This document shows positions 53,189-63,102 of a DNA stretch of 64,000 nt, one piece after another (the first letter of the stretch is position 1; each line of letters begins with the position of its first letter). Made by a program: the position numbers and the translations under genes. Where the stretch lies: positions 59,747 through 123,746 of the forward strand of contig JBGSPI010000017.1 of NCBI GenBank assembly GCA_041738715.1, read 5' to 3'. The stretch comes from Chamaesiphon sp041738715 (lineage in GTDB: Bacteria; Cyanobacteriota; Cyanobacteriia; Cyanobacteriales; Chamaesiphonaceae). Under the pieces are notes generated by a model. That model saw only the letters and a list, made by a program, of their open reading frames with translations, did not search any database and was not told where the DNA came from.

Positions 53189-54187
53189 CTACGCCCTACT
53201 CTCTAAAGTGCCCCATTTAAATATTGCTGCGCCCCAACTCAAACCAGCACCAAAACCAGAAGTGGCGATCGTATCACCAGCCTGAATTTTACCAGAACGC
53301 ACCGCTTCATTCAGCGCGAGCGGAATTGAAGCCGCCGAGGTATTCCCATATTGAGCCAAATTGCTAATCACCTTTTGGGCTGGAATTTCTAACTTCTGAG
53401 CCACTGCATCCATAATCCGTTGATTAGCTTGATGAAGAATCAACCAATCGATATCACCATGAGTCAGATTAGCCTTATAAATCACCTTTTCGATCGCTTC
53501 GGGTACGCGATTAATGGCAAACCGATAGACTTCCTTGCCGTTCATCGTAATGTACTGATACGAACCTTGAGTCAAAACAACCCCAGGCAGTAACTCTCCC
53601 ACTTCTGGTTTAAACGCTAAATTCAAGCAGGCATTATGACTACCATCACTCCTGATTTCAAATCCGAGTAAATTGTCCACACCCGCATCAGCCTGCATTA
53701 GTACAGCACCCGCACCATCACCAAATAATACGCAAGTGTTTCGATCGCTCCAGTCTACCCACCGTGATAATAAATCGGCACCAATGACGAGAATATTCTG
53801 ATAAACACCGGATCTCAAATATTGTGCCGCAGTCACGACCCCAAACACAAATCCCGAACAAGCAGCAGTCAAATCAAATGCTACTGCATTCGTCGCGCCC
53901 AACTGCGCTTGAATTTGACAAGCCGTACCAAATAAGTCCTCTGAGGAGGATGTAGCCAGCAAAATCATCCCCACTTCGCTTGGATCGACTCCGGCCATTT
54001 CTAGAGCTTGCTGGGCGGCAATGGTGGCTAAACTCGCGAGGGATTCTTGATCGTTAATAATATGCCGTTGCCTGATCCCCGTCCGACTAGAAATCCATTC
54101 ATCGGAAGTATCTACGACCTCTGCTAGTAGATCGTTAACCACTACAGTCTGTGGGGCAGCCGCACCGCAGCCAGTAAAAGTGACCAT
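53189..54187 (-). CDS. fabH: Beta-ketoacyl-ACP synthase III
   Basis: A 332-residue enzyme that starts fatty acid chains by condensing acetyl-CoA with malonyl-ACP. The catalytic triad is present: Cys110 (LTAACSGFVFG), His252 (LILHQANQRI) and Asn282 (YGNTSAASIP). Length is normal. The order plsX-fabH on this strand is the common bacterial arrangement, with a 42-nt gap. The AAA+/M41 gene starts about 98 nt after its stop. Confidence 0.96.
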   Translation of the reverse strand: MVTFTGCGAAAPQTVVVNDLLAEVVDTSDEWISSRTGIRQRHIINDQESLASLATIAAQQALEMAGVDPSEVGMILLATSSSEDLFGTACQIQAQLGATNAVAFDLTAACSGFVFGVVTAAQYLRSGVYQNILVIGADLLSRWVDWSDRNTCVLFGDGAGAVLMQADAGVDNLLGFEIRSDGSHNACLNLAFKPEVGELLPGVVLTQGSYQYITMNGKEVYRFAINRVPEAIEKVIYKANLTHGDIDWLILHQANQRIMDAVAQKLEIPAQKVISNLAQYGNTSAASIPLALNEAVRSGKIQAGDTIATSGFGAGLSWGAAIFKWGTLESRA

Positions 54188-54229
54188 AAAATTATGAATT
54201 ATGAATTATGTAAATATGCACAGTAGACT

Positions 54230-55285
54230 CTACTCACCCGCTACAATTGGCTCTTCTTTCAAGACTCTAGCGCGAGTAGAAGATTGGATTCGATCGATCA
54301 CATTATTATCGACAGCATTTTTAGCAGATCGAATAGCATTAGTGATCGAGAACGCATCAGAACTACCATGACTAATAATACAAACCCCCTCTACACCCAA
54401 TAATAATCCCCCGCCATGCTCGGCCGCATCGATACGTCGTTTCAGTCGTTGCAGATTGGGTTTGAGGATTGCCGTCCCCAGTTTGCCATGTAAGCCTCGT
54501 GGTAGTTCTTCTTTGAGCATCTGGACGACAATATCACCGACCGCTTCAGCAAATTTAAGCAATACATTGCCCACAAAGCCATCACAGACAATTACGTCAA
54601 AATTACCCGACAGGACATCCCGCCCTTCAGCATTACCGACAAAATTGATATTTTTATTGGCGAGTAAACTTTCATGTGCCTTGATGGCAACTTCATTTCC
54701 CTTGGACTCTTCTTCACCGATGTTCAGTAGACCAATTCTGGGCTGCGCTACACCCATCACATACTGACTGTAAACAGCACCCATCACCGCAAATTGTTCG
54801 AGGTACTTGGCTTTACAATCAACATTTGCACCCACGTCTAAGATTAAGACTGATCTATCTGCCCGATTTGTGGGAAATACTGCGGCAATTGCTGGCCTAT
54901 CGATCCCCCGCAATCGACCTAATCTTAATAATGCTGCTGCCATTGCTGCGCCAGAATGACCAGCCGACACCACTGCGTCTGCTTTGCCCTCTTTGACTAG
55001 CTGCATCGATACATTAATCGAAGCATTGGGTTTGCGCCGCAGCGCGCCCAAGGGTTCTTCGTGCATTTCAATTGTCCCCTCTGCTGGGACAACTTCCAGT
55101 TTAGGTGCGTGGGGATATCGATCTAGACAAGCCTGAATTTGGTCAGGATCGCCGACGAGAATTACATCCACATCTGATAATTCTGTTTGGGCTTGGATCG
55201 CTCCCGCAACGATGGCGGCGGGTGCGTCATCCCCACCCATTGCGTCAAGTGCGATGCGTGCGCGAGTTGAAGCCATTGATGCCAC
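54230..55285 (-). CDS. plsX: Phosphate acyltransferase PlsX
   Basis: A 351-residue enzyme that makes acyl-phosphate from acyl-ACP for phospholipid synthesis. Motifs: IALDAMGGDDAPAAIV (about 11-26), MQLVKEGKADAVVSAGHSGA (about 93-112) and GFVGNVLLKFAEA (about 236-249). Length is normal. It heads the cluster plsX-fabH-AAA/M41-fabD. A second ATG at 55276 is a possible alternative start. It faces away from no gene on its 5' side except trhO, 110 nt off on the same strand. Confidence 0.95.
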   Translation of the reverse strand: MASMASTRARIALDAMGGDDAPAAIVAGAIQAQTELSDVDVILVGDPDQIQACLDRYPHAPKLEVVPAEGTIEMHEEPLGALRRKPNASINVSMQLVKEGKADAVVSAGHSGAAMAAALLRLGRLRGIDRPAIAAVFPTNRADRSVLILDVGANVDCKAKYLEQFAVMGAVYSQYVMGVAQPRIGLLNIGEEESKGNEVAIKAHESLLANKNINFVGNAEGRDVLSGNFDVIVCDGFVGNVLLKFAEAVGDIVVQMLKEELPRGLHGKLGTAILKPNLQRLKRRIDAAEHGGGLLLGVEGVCIISHGSSDAFSITNAIRSAKNAVDNNVIDRIQSSTRARVLKEEPIVAGE

Positions 55286-55394
55286 TGATAGAAACCATCA
55301 AGATCTTACCAGAAGATGTCCGGTTCCGCTGATAGAATGCGATCGAAATTTAGGAGATTGGAGTTGGGAGACTTGCTTGGAACAGTTAATTCCC

Positions 55395-56285
55395 CTATAC
55401 CCTAGCTCCTTTCTGCTGCTGAAGTTGTCGCCATCGCTCTGTCCGACTGGCTCTTTGGCTGGGGGTGACCGTGTTGTAGCAGCGAGGACAGCAGATGCCA
55501 GGTTCATAGTGTGGATGGCTGAGATCTGTGGTGGAGATCGGATTACCACATCCCCAACAGAGTTGATGGGTACCTGGTTCTAGTCCATGAGTAACAGCGA
55601 CTCGATCGTCAAATACAAAACATTCTCCTTCCCACTGGCTATCCTGAGCCGGAATTTCTTCGAGGTATTTGAGGATGCCGCCTTGAAGGTGGTAGACATG
55701 TTCAAATCCGCGATCGAGTAGATAGGATGTGGCTTTTTCACAGCGAATGCCGCCCGTGCAGAAGAGGGCAATTTGCTTGTGTTGCTGAGGATCGAGGTGG
55801 GTGGCGACGTATTCGGGAAATTGGGTGAATGAGTCGGTATGTGGATCGATTGCGCCTTTGAATGTCCCGATTTCAAATTCGTATTGATTGCGAGTATCAA
55901 TCAAGAGGACATCGGGATCGGCAATCAGTCGATTCCAGTCTTGAGGTTTTACGTAGGTGCCAACTTTGGCATTGGGATTGACGGTGGGGACACCAAAGGT
56001 GACGATTTCCCGTTTGAGTCTAACTTTGAGTCGATCGAATGGCGGCTTTTCGGCGATCGATTCTTTGTGTTCTAAGTTGGCAAAGCAGGCATCGGCACGC
56101 AGGTAAGCCAGGATCGCATCAATACTCGATCGAGTGCCGGAAATAGTCCCATTAATCCCCTCCGCCGCAAGGAGAATTGTCCCCTTGATCTGATGGTGCT
56201 GACAGATATTTAATAAGGGCTGGCGGCGATTTTGATAATCATCTAAGCTGACAAACTTATAAAAAGCGGCAATAACTTGAGTCAT
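55395..56285 (-). CDS. trhO: tRNA uridine(34) hydroxylase TrhO (rhodanese family)
   Basis: A 296-residue protein with an N-terminal ferredoxin-like domain (ILLAAEGINGTISG) and a rhodanese domain carrying ALFCTGGIRCEKATSYL with the active Cys176. A C-terminal zinc-like region CWGCGNPIST...CCPRC follows. This is the YceA/TrhO layout; the enzyme makes 5-hydroxyuridine at position 34 of tRNAs using oxygen. The length and the GINGT motif make the family clear. It lies upstream of plsX on the same strand. Confidence 0.92.
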   Translation of the reverse strand: MTQVIAAFYKFVSLDDYQNRRQPLLNICQHHQIKGTILLAAEGINGTISGTRSSIDAILAYLRADACFANLEHKESIAEKPPFDRLKVRLKREIVTFGVPTVNPNAKVGTYVKPQDWNRLIADPDVLLIDTRNQYEFEIGTFKGAIDPHTDSFTQFPEYVATHLDPQQHKQIALFCTGGIRCEKATSYLLDRGFEHVYHLQGGILKYLEEIPAQDSQWEGECFVFDDRVAVTHGLEPGTHQLCWGCGNPISTTDLSHPHYEPGICCPRCYNTVTPSQRASRTERWRQLQQQKGARV

Positions 56286-56524
56286 AACTGTTACTTATTT
56301 ATCGAATAATTCAATCATAATTGAGGTGTATACGCCAACCTGGTTCACTGTAAGCCTGTGATTCTCAAGTCTTTAAAAAATAAGCGACTCGATTGGTCAA
56401 ATTGCCTAATTAGGCTTACTAATATGTGTTGATTTGAGCCAAAATTTCCACATCAAAATCGCTAATGGTCTAATAGAATACAGTTTACGCAGACAACTTG
56501 CTTAACAATTAAACTTAGAACTTT

Positions 56525-57559
56525 ATGCAAGTTGTGGTCAAACCCATGAATATCGTTGTGGATGGTCGTTATCAAATTATAAAACGGCTTGGTACAGGTG
56601 GGTTTGCTCATACTTACCTTGCTAAAAATCTTACCGCTCCAGGGGAGCCTAAATGTGTCGTCAAACAACTACGCCCCAAAGTTGAGCATCCTCACATGTT
56701 GGAATTACTCAAGTTGGAAGCAGCGATCCTCGACAGATTTAACCACCGTCAGATTCCCCAACGAGTAGAGTCCTTTGAGCATCAGGGCGATTTTTTTCTA
56801 GTGCAGGATTTTGTGTCTGGGGACGATTTGAGCAAGGAATTTACCATCGGGCACAAATGGCGTGAAGCTAAGGTAATTCAGTTTTTGCGCGAGATGCTCA
56901 AAGTTTTGGGGTATGTCCATCAGCAGCAGGCAATTCACCGTGATATCAAGCCGGCTAATATCATTCGGCGGTGGGATAATGGAGAGTTGTGTTTGATTGA
57001 TTTTGGCGCAGTCCAAGACTTGAATCATGACTCAAATACCCCCAGTACAATAGTAGGCACTCCTGGTTATCATCCGCCAGAGCAAGCTGATGGTCTCGCA
57101 ACATTTAGCAGTGATATTTATTCACTAGGAATGACCGCAATTCAGTTTTCAACTGGACAATATCCCTTGCATTTACCAAAACAAGCAGATGGTAATGTGT
57201 TGTGGCGAGATTTAACCAGCATTAGCGATCAATTGGCAAGTATCTTGGAGCAGATGACGCGGGTTGATGAGACCGAACGTTATGACTCTACAGCCGCAGT
57301 ATTAAAAGATCTAGATAATTTACCGTCAGAATCTGATTATTTCGATCCTGCGGCAGCTACAGCTAGCCAAATAGGCAGATTTCGCCCAAGAGTGCCAGTC
57401 ACTCAGTCGATCGATCGAGCCAATCATCCAGCACTACCGGGCAAAATGATGGCTCTTGTCATGTTATTTGGACTGGGGTTGGCCAGTGTCAATGCGATCC
57501 TCTCTCGATCTCCAGTTTATCATCCTACCGTGAGCGGTGCTGCCCTGCTCGAACGATAA
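56525..57559 (+). CDS. Ser/Thr protein kinase, membrane-anchored
   Basis: A 344-residue kinase. Glycine loop RLGTGGFAHTYLAKN (21-35), Lys47, catalytic loop HRDIKPANI (Asp140), DFG at 159-161 and GTPGYHPPEQ (178-187) are all intact, so it should be active. A membrane helix near 308-327 (MALVMLFGLGLASVNAIL) leaves a short outer tail, giving an inward-facing kinase domain of the single-span PknB-like type but without PASTA repeats. A start at the second Met (56549) is possible. Convergent with exbD, 3 nt from its stop. Confidence 0.92.
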   Translation: MQVVVKPMNIVVDGRYQIIKRLGTGGFAHTYLAKNLTAPGEPKCVVKQLRPKVEHPHMLELLKLEAAILDRFNHRQIPQRVESFEHQGDFFLVQDFVSGDDLSKEFTIGHKWREAKVIQFLREMLKVLGYVHQQQAIHRDIKPANIIRRWDNGELCLIDFGAVQDLNHDSNTPSTIVGTPGYHPPEQADGLATFSSDIYSLGMTAIQFSTGQYPLHLPKQADGNVLWRDLTSISDQLASILEQMTRVDETERYDSTAAVLKDLDNLPSESDYFDPAAATASQIGRFRPRVPVTQSIDRANHPALPGKMMALVMLFGLGLASVNAILSRSPVYHPTVSGAALLER

Positions 57560-57562
57560 AAT

Positions 57563-58240
57563 CTAGGGTTTTGGCGACTGACTTGGGGTGGGAGTTGGTA
57601 CAGATGTAGCTGAGGGAATTGGCTGCGTCACCGGAGTAGGATTGACCTGTGTGGGTTGATTCAATTGACCGGAACTAGGGTTGATACCTCCACTACTAGG
57701 TTGTGGCGAATTAGGCATAACCCCTGGGTAGGGATTGTAATTACCCGGATTGACTCCTGGATATGGGATATAAGGAACACCAGGATAGCCAAACCCAGGA
57801 TTAGTTAAAATTGGCGGTGTGGGGGCAACAGTATTTGTAGGTAAGGTTGCTAATGCGACTCGATCCCCTGCCACATTTCTCAGCACATCCAAAATTTCGA
57901 CAACCTTGCTATAGCTCACCTGTTTGGAAGCATACAGCACGATCGAGCTATTTGGTCGAGCTTGACGATAGAGTTTGACAGCTTCAACCAATTGCGCCGG
58001 AGCTAATAAGGGTTGCTGTTCGAGAAAGATTTGCCCCGCATCATTTAGGCTCACCATCAGCAATTCCCGTGCCGCAGGCGTACCAGTAGTAGCAGTGGGA
58101 ATATCTACGCTAATCGCCTGCTGTCTGGCAGCCTGTAGCCCTGCGAGGAGGAAAAACGTCAAAATACAAAAAATCACGTCAATTAGTGGTACTAGCTCGA
58201 TACGTGGTTCTTCGCTGATATTTCCAGCTTTGATTTTCAT
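57563..58240 (-). CDS. exbD: ExbD/TolR family transport protein
   Basis: A 225-residue protein. After a short cytoplasmic stretch comes one membrane helix (about 17-37, LIDVIFCILTFFLLAGL) with the functional Asp in the LVPLIDVIF motif, then a periplasmic domain. The C-terminal 80 residues are a Pro/Gly/Tyr-rich tail (PGVPYIPYPGVNPGNYNPYP), longer than in ordinary ExbD and probably disordered. Works with ExbB as the proton motor that powers TonB-type or other outer-membrane processes. ExbB lies 132 nt upstream on the same strand. Confidence 0.87.
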   Translation of the reverse strand: MKIKAGNISEEPRIELVPLIDVIFCILTFFLLAGLQAARQQAISVDIPTATTGTPAARELLMVSLNDAGQIFLEQQPLLAPAQLVEAVKLYRQARPNSSIVLYASKQVSYSKVVEILDVLRNVAGDRVALATLPTNTVAPTPPILTNPGFGYPGVPYIPYPGVNPGNYNPYPGVMPNSPQPSSGGINPSSGQLNQPTQVNPTPVTQPIPSATSVPTPTPSQSPKP

Positions 58241-58323
58241 GGGGAAGAGAGGATGGTAGATAGGGTGGGTAGTGTCCGAACTCTAGCTTTCAGGCGTGAT
58301 TGACGCAAAGAGGCTCTGGAACA

Positions 58324-58373
58324 AATGATTTGGGTCAGGGATAAGTTAAAGGTTACAATTGACCCAAATCATT
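58324..58373 (-). promoter_or_regulatory. Perfect 14-bp inverted repeat between exbB and exbD
   Basis: AATGATTTGGGTCA (58324-58337) and TGACCCAAATCATT (58360-58373) are exact inverse copies around a 22-nt loop. It begins at the exbB stop and ends 84 nt before the exbD start, so the mRNA would form a strong intercistronic hairpin. A dimeric-protein operator is the other option. Confidence 0.65.
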
Positions 58374-59050
58374 CACCTGATCAATTCCGTATCTTGGTCA
58401 CTAATATCAACATTATCTTTAATCTTTAACCAGTGTTCGCGGTAGAGTAACTCCAGTTGATTACCAGCCCCCCGAAATAACTTGACTTGACCAAAAATTA
58501 ATCCTTGGAACAACCGATAAAAACCCAGACTAAAGATTGCGACAATCATTCCCGCCGCTGTAGAAATCAGTGATGCACTAATCCCTAGTGTGACATTAGA
58601 ACCAGCAGAAGTCCCAATATCACCGAATTTAATTCCGTCCAGAGAGCGCATTAAGCCTAAAACGGTGCCTAATAAGCCCAATAGCGGTGAGAGTGCAATA
58701 ATCGATTCGAGCGTCTTATCGCCTTTACGCATCTTTGCTAATTCTTCCTCCGCCGAAGCTTCGAGCGCAAGTCTAAAAGTTTCTGGATCTGGATTTGTCC
58801 GCTTGAGTGGAGCATAGAGAAATCGACCGATCGGTTTGCGGTTTCGTTCTTGTTTGGCGATTTGGGCTGCTGCATCCCAATCATCGTTCCCACCAGCTTC
58901 GAGTACTCGCTCGACTAATTCTTCTTCTTTTTTGAGTGTCTTGAACCAAAACCACACTCGCTCCAGAATAGTAGCTAGGGATAGAATTGACAAGCCAAAC
59001 AATGGCCACATCGTTGGCCCACCTTTTTCAAACAGTTCTCTAGCATCCAT
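58373..59050 (-). CDS. exbB: ExbB/TolQ (MotA-like) proton channel subunit
   Basis: 225 residues with three membrane helices (about 12-30, 128-150 and 168-190). The cytoplasmic part holds LEASAEEELAKMRKGDKTLE, and the second helix ALSPLLGLLGTVLGLM is the family signature. It forms pentamers around ExbD. The start is the ATG at 59050; a TTG two codons earlier is possible. No tonB or energised receptor is adjacent. Confidence 0.9.
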   Translation of the reverse strand: MDARELFEKGGPTMWPLFGLSILSLATILERVWFWFKTLKKEEELVERVLEAGGNDDWDAAAQIAKQERNRKPIGRFLYAPLKRTNPDPETFRLALEASAEEELAKMRKGDKTLESIIALSPLLGLLGTVLGLMRSLDGIKFGDIGTSAGSNVTLGISASLISTAAGMIVAIFSLGFYRLFQGLIFGQVKLFRGAGNQLELLYREHWLKIKDNVDISDQDTELIR

Positions 59051-59240
59051 AATCAAACAGTTAAGAGTAAATTATCATTCGTGACGTAGCCCAATGGGTA
59101 TTAAATATCTAGAAGGCATCAAAACCTCACCCAAATGCTTCTCATCTAGATTAGCATTAGGCTTGTTCTTGTTCCGATCGAAATTGTGCCCAATTTTCCA
59201 ATCTCAGCAGTAGATTATTCTTGATAAAACATGGACAATT

Positions 59241-60269
59241 TTAAACTAATTCCGCGACGGCTAAACCAGCTAAGATAGCATCATCGACCTTGCGTCCACC
59301 ACACCAATCTCCAGTTAGTATCAACGGTGCGGGATGTTCAATCTGAAGATAGGGGACAGTTAAAGGATTTTTCGCGAAGGCATATCGCCAGACTTGTGTT
59401 TGTTCCCATTGAGGATGGGCAAGCCAGGGTAAAAATCGATCTCCAGCATAGTTTAACAAGGTTTTAGCAGCTAATTCGGGACAGTTTTGGCTGATATGGT
59501 CTTCAGCAAATTTAGCGGTACTCTGAAGGACAAATGCTGGGGGTACTGTGCCATCGCGCTTGCTACTGTCTACACCAATCCAAGCTAATTGTGGATCGTT
59601 CGCACAACTCACCGCACACACATCAGGATAACCGGCGTACCATTCAGCTAATTGGGCTGGACTATACCCAGCCATCACCGCAATGCTCGGCGCAAATTCT
59701 ACTGATCGCAATTGTTCGATCGACTCAACTGGTAAAGTTTGCTCGATTGGTGCCAATAAATCTACCGATTGAGGCGCAGGTATCGTACTAATGATTGTTT
59801 TGGCAAAAATCTCGATCGATGGTTCAGCCGCAATGACGATCCGCCAACTATCTTTCACTGGCTGAATTTCAGTGACTTTTTGACTAAACCGAATATCCAA
59901 GTCAGCAGCTAAAAATCTACCGATCGAACTCATTCCGGCAGGAGCTATATAGCGAGGGCGAGAGTCTGGATCTGGTAATAAATGACCATCTCGATCTAAA
60001 ATATGAACTGTACTGGTCCAAGATCTGACTATTTTTGCTTCAATTAGTCGATCGAATATCCGCAGCACCTGAGCATCGCTCGGCGAAAGATAGCAGGTGC
60101 CATGATCGACGATTGTATCAAATAACCGTCGAGTCGCCATCCTGCCGCCAACGCCTCTGGATTTTTCGAGGATCAGGACATCTTTGCCGGAACGGCGTAG
60201 TTCAGCCGCGCAAGTTATCCCCGCTATCCCAGCACCAATAATGACAATTTCAAATTCCTGACCGATCAT
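59241..60269 (-). CDS. FAD-dependent oxidoreductase, renalase-like
   Basis: A 342-residue protein. The N-terminal FAD motif is IVIIGAGIAGITCAAELRR (8-26) followed by EKSRGVGGRMATRR (36-49), the arrangement of the NAD(P)/FAD-dependent renalase-like family. The C-terminal LILTGDWCGGRKVDDAILAG closes the FAD site. Found in many cyanobacteria without a settled role. It lies downstream of valS on the same strand with a 57-nt gap. Confidence 0.85.
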   Translation of the reverse strand: MIGQEFEIVIIGAGIAGITCAAELRRSGKDVLILEKSRGVGGRMATRRLFDTIVDHGTCYLSPSDAQVLRIFDRLIEAKIVRSWTSTVHILDRDGHLLPDPDSRPRYIAPAGMSSIGRFLAADLDIRFSQKVTEIQPVKDSWRIVIAAEPSIEIFAKTIISTIPAPQSVDLLAPIEQTLPVESIEQLRSVEFAPSIAVMAGYSPAQLAEWYAGYPDVCAVSCANDPQLAWIGVDSSKRDGTVPPAFVLQSTAKFAEDHISQNCPELAAKTLLNYAGDRFLPWLAHPQWEQTQVWRYAFAKNPLTVPYLQIEHPAPLILTGDWCGGRKVDDAILAGLAVAELV

Positions 60270-60325
60270 CTAGCTATGTTGCCTAAAGCTTGTAAGTGTG
60301 TGCGACAAGGCCGGCGGTTAAACCA

Positions 60326-63046
60326 TTAGAATTGTTCGAGTCTTGCTTGGAGAATTTCTTTTTGTTTTTCGGCTTCGGTTAAACTATCCTTAGTTTGCTG
60401 GACTACTTCAGGAGTAGCACGCTCGATGAATTTAGAATTATTTAATCGACCTTGAATTGAGCCAATCTCTTTATCAATTTTGTCGATCTTTTTCTGGATT
60501 TTGGCTTTAAACGTATCGAGATCGACTACCCCAGTTAAAGGTAGAATCATCTGAACTGTGGCAAAAACACTCGCGATAGATTTTGCTGGTTCTGCGGCTA
60601 ATTTATCGACAATTGTTAGTTGTTCGACTTTAGCTAAATCGCAGATATAAGTTTTGCCACGTTCCAAAGTTTCACGTTCTAATTGACTATCACTTTGAAC
60701 AATTAAGTTAACTTTAATGGCGGGTTTAACCTCCGCTTCTACCCGTAGATTCCGAATCGTCCGAATTACGCCAATTAACAATTCAAATTCTCGATCGAGT
60801 TCGGGATTAATCAAGCTAGAATCAGCAATTGGATATGCTTGGATCGAAATATCACTTGTTTCATCCGCTTGGGTGAATGTCTGCCAAATCTCACAAGTGA
60901 CATGGGGCATGAAAGGATGAATTAATTTTAAGATGCCATCTAATACAAATCCGAGCGTTTGTTGGGCAACTAATTTACTATTGGCTTCTGCACCCTCTAA
61001 TAACCGAGATTTAACCAACTCGATATACCAGTCACAGAAATCACCCCAGAAAAATTCATACAAAGCTTTAGCCGCTTCGCCCAAACCATATCGATCGATA
61101 TATTCGCCCGTTTGTTTCGCAGTATCGTGGAAACGTGATAAAATCCAGCGATCGGCAACCTCTAGATCTGTGGGGTTAGGACTCCCTAATTGTTGCGGTG
61201 TCTTCTCCTCCAGATTCATCATCACAAATCGTGCCGCATTCCACAATTTATTAGTAAAATTGCGACTGGCTTCGACCGATTCAGATTCATCAGTTTTGCG
61301 ATTATACTCGATACGAATATTTTGACCTGCACCGATAACTTCACGAATCAGTGTATACCGGAGTGCGTCGGTACCGTATTTATCAATCAACAATAAAGGA
61401 TCGATGCCATTTCCTTTTGATTTAGCCATTTTCTGACCTTTCTCGTCCAGAACTAACCCGTGGATATAGACATCTTGAAATGGCATTTTACCAGTCAGAT
61501 ATCCCGCCATCATCGTCATTCTGGCGACCCAGAAAAAGATAATATCATAGCCAGTTACGAGGGTAGAAGTTGGATAATAAGTATTTAAATCGGCAGTATT
61601 TTCCGGCCAACCGAGAGTAGAAAATGGCCATAATCCAGAGGAAAACCAAGTATCCAATACATCAGGATCGCGGATCAATTGTACATCATTGCCAAATTGC
61701 TCGATCGCTTGCGTCTGTGCTTCTGTTTCATTTTTAGCCACAAAGAAAGGAGTATTGTCAGTAATCTCCCCACCAGTTTCACTTACCGCATACCAAGCCG
61801 GAATTTGATGACCCCACCATAATTGCCGTGAGATGCACCAATCCTGCAATTTGACCAACCAATCTCGATATACCTTTGTCCACCGTTGAGGGACGAATTC
61901 GGGGGAATTCCGATCGTCTAAATGCTCCAGACAGTTATCCGCCATCGGTCGAATTTTGACAAACCATTGAGTTGATAATAATGGCTCGACCGGAACTTTA
62001 CCGCGATCGCTATAAGGCACGGTATGCTTATATTCTTCAATCTTAACTAAAGCACCCAACTCATCTAATTTAGCAACTACATTGCGCCGTGCAGCAAATC
62101 GTTCTTGCCCATTAAATTCACCAGCATTCTCATTGAGCGTGCCATCCTTATTCATGATATTAATTAGGGGCAAATTGTGCCGTTTCCCCATCGCAAAATC
62201 ATTCGGATCGTGAGCAGGCGTAACTTTCACACAACCAGTCCCAAACTCAGCTTCGACAAACTCATCCCCAACAATCGGAATTTGCCGACCGACGATCGGT
62301 AATGTTAGAGTTTGACCAATTAAATGTTTATACCGCTCATCCTGTGGATTTACCGCCACCGCCGTATCGCCCAACATCGTCTCCGGGCGCGTAGTCGCTA
62401 CCTCAATATATCCAGAACCATCACTCAGCGGATAGCGGAAATACCACAAACTCCCATTTGTTTCCTTATTCTCCACCTCCAAATCTGACACCGCCGACTG
62501 CGAAGCTGGACACCAATTAACTAAATACTGCCCCCGATAAATCAACCCATCCCTGTGCAGCCGCACAAACGCCTCTAATACCGCCGCAGACAACCCCTCA
62601 TCCAGCGTAAACCGCTCCCGCGTCCAATCCGCCGAGACACCCATCCGCTTGAGTTGATTGACAATCGTGCCGCCAGACTCCGCCTTCCATTCCCACGCCC
62701 GTTCGAGAAACTTTTCCCGCCCGACATCATAGCGTGTCTTACCCTCAGCCTTAAGCTGCTTCTCTAGAATCGTCTGTACTGCAATACTGGCGTGATCCGT
62801 ACCAGGGAGGAATAGGGTATTATCTCCCCGCATCCGATGATAACGAATCAATGTATCGATTAACGCGCTCTCGAAGGCATGTCCCAGATGCAGACTCCCC
62901 GTTACGTTTGGCGGTGGAATGACGATGCAGAATGGTTTCCCACCTTTGGCTGGGTCAACTTTGTAGGTTTGGTTGGTGTCCCAAATCTGTTGCCATTTGG
63001 CTTCGGTGGTTTTTGCGTCGTACTGGGGGGGGAGATTAGCTGTCAT
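60326..63046 (-). CDS. valS: Valyl-tRNA synthetase
   Basis: A 906-residue class I synthetase. The HIGH motif is PPPNVTGSLHLGHA (44-57) and the KMSKS motif reads KMAKSKGNG near residue 545; the editing domain (CP1, about 190-390) contains TTRPETMLGDTAVAV. The anticodon domain follows, and a C-terminal coiled coil of about 60 residues (KIQKKIDKIDKEIGSIQGRL) ends the protein, as is usual for ValRS. The gene precedes the renalase-like gene on the same strand. Its 5' region is 56 nt from the divergent GxxExxY gene. Confidence 0.97.
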   Translation of the reverse strand: MTANLPPQYDAKTTEAKWQQIWDTNQTYKVDPAKGGKPFCIVIPPPNVTGSLHLGHAFESALIDTLIRYHRMRGDNTLFLPGTDHASIAVQTILEKQLKAEGKTRYDVGREKFLERAWEWKAESGGTIVNQLKRMGVSADWTRERFTLDEGLSAAVLEAFVRLHRDGLIYRGQYLVNWCPASQSAVSDLEVENKETNGSLWYFRYPLSDGSGYIEVATTRPETMLGDTAVAVNPQDERYKHLIGQTLTLPIVGRQIPIVGDEFVEAEFGTGCVKVTPAHDPNDFAMGKRHNLPLINIMNKDGTLNENAGEFNGQERFAARRNVVAKLDELGALVKIEEYKHTVPYSDRGKVPVEPLLSTQWFVKIRPMADNCLEHLDDRNSPEFVPQRWTKVYRDWLVKLQDWCISRQLWWGHQIPAWYAVSETGGEITDNTPFFVAKNETEAQTQAIEQFGNDVQLIRDPDVLDTWFSSGLWPFSTLGWPENTADLNTYYPTSTLVTGYDIIFFWVARMTMMAGYLTGKMPFQDVYIHGLVLDEKGQKMAKSKGNGIDPLLLIDKYGTDALRYTLIREVIGAGQNIRIEYNRKTDESESVEASRNFTNKLWNAARFVMMNLEEKTPQQLGSPNPTDLEVADRWILSRFHDTAKQTGEYIDRYGLGEAAKALYEFFWGDFCDWYIELVKSRLLEGAEANSKLVAQQTLGFVLDGILKLIHPFMPHVTCEIWQTFTQADETSDISIQAYPIADSSLINPELDREFELLIGVIRTIRNLRVEAEVKPAIKVNLIVQSDSQLERETLERGKTYICDLAKVEQLTIVDKLAAEPAKSIASVFATVQMILPLTGVVDLDTFKAKIQKKIDKIDKEIGSIQGRLNNSKFIERATPEVVQQTKDSLTEAEKQKEILQARLEQF

Positions 63047-63102
63047 GGGATGCTTGATATTGGCACTCTATTATAATTGTGCCATAGGGTTGGGATTAGA
63101 AT

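Noticed and set aside
56286..56524. Possible small RNA in the gap between trhO and the kinase
   Set aside because: Only weak AT-rich pairing; no tRNA-like or conserved structure could be drawn.
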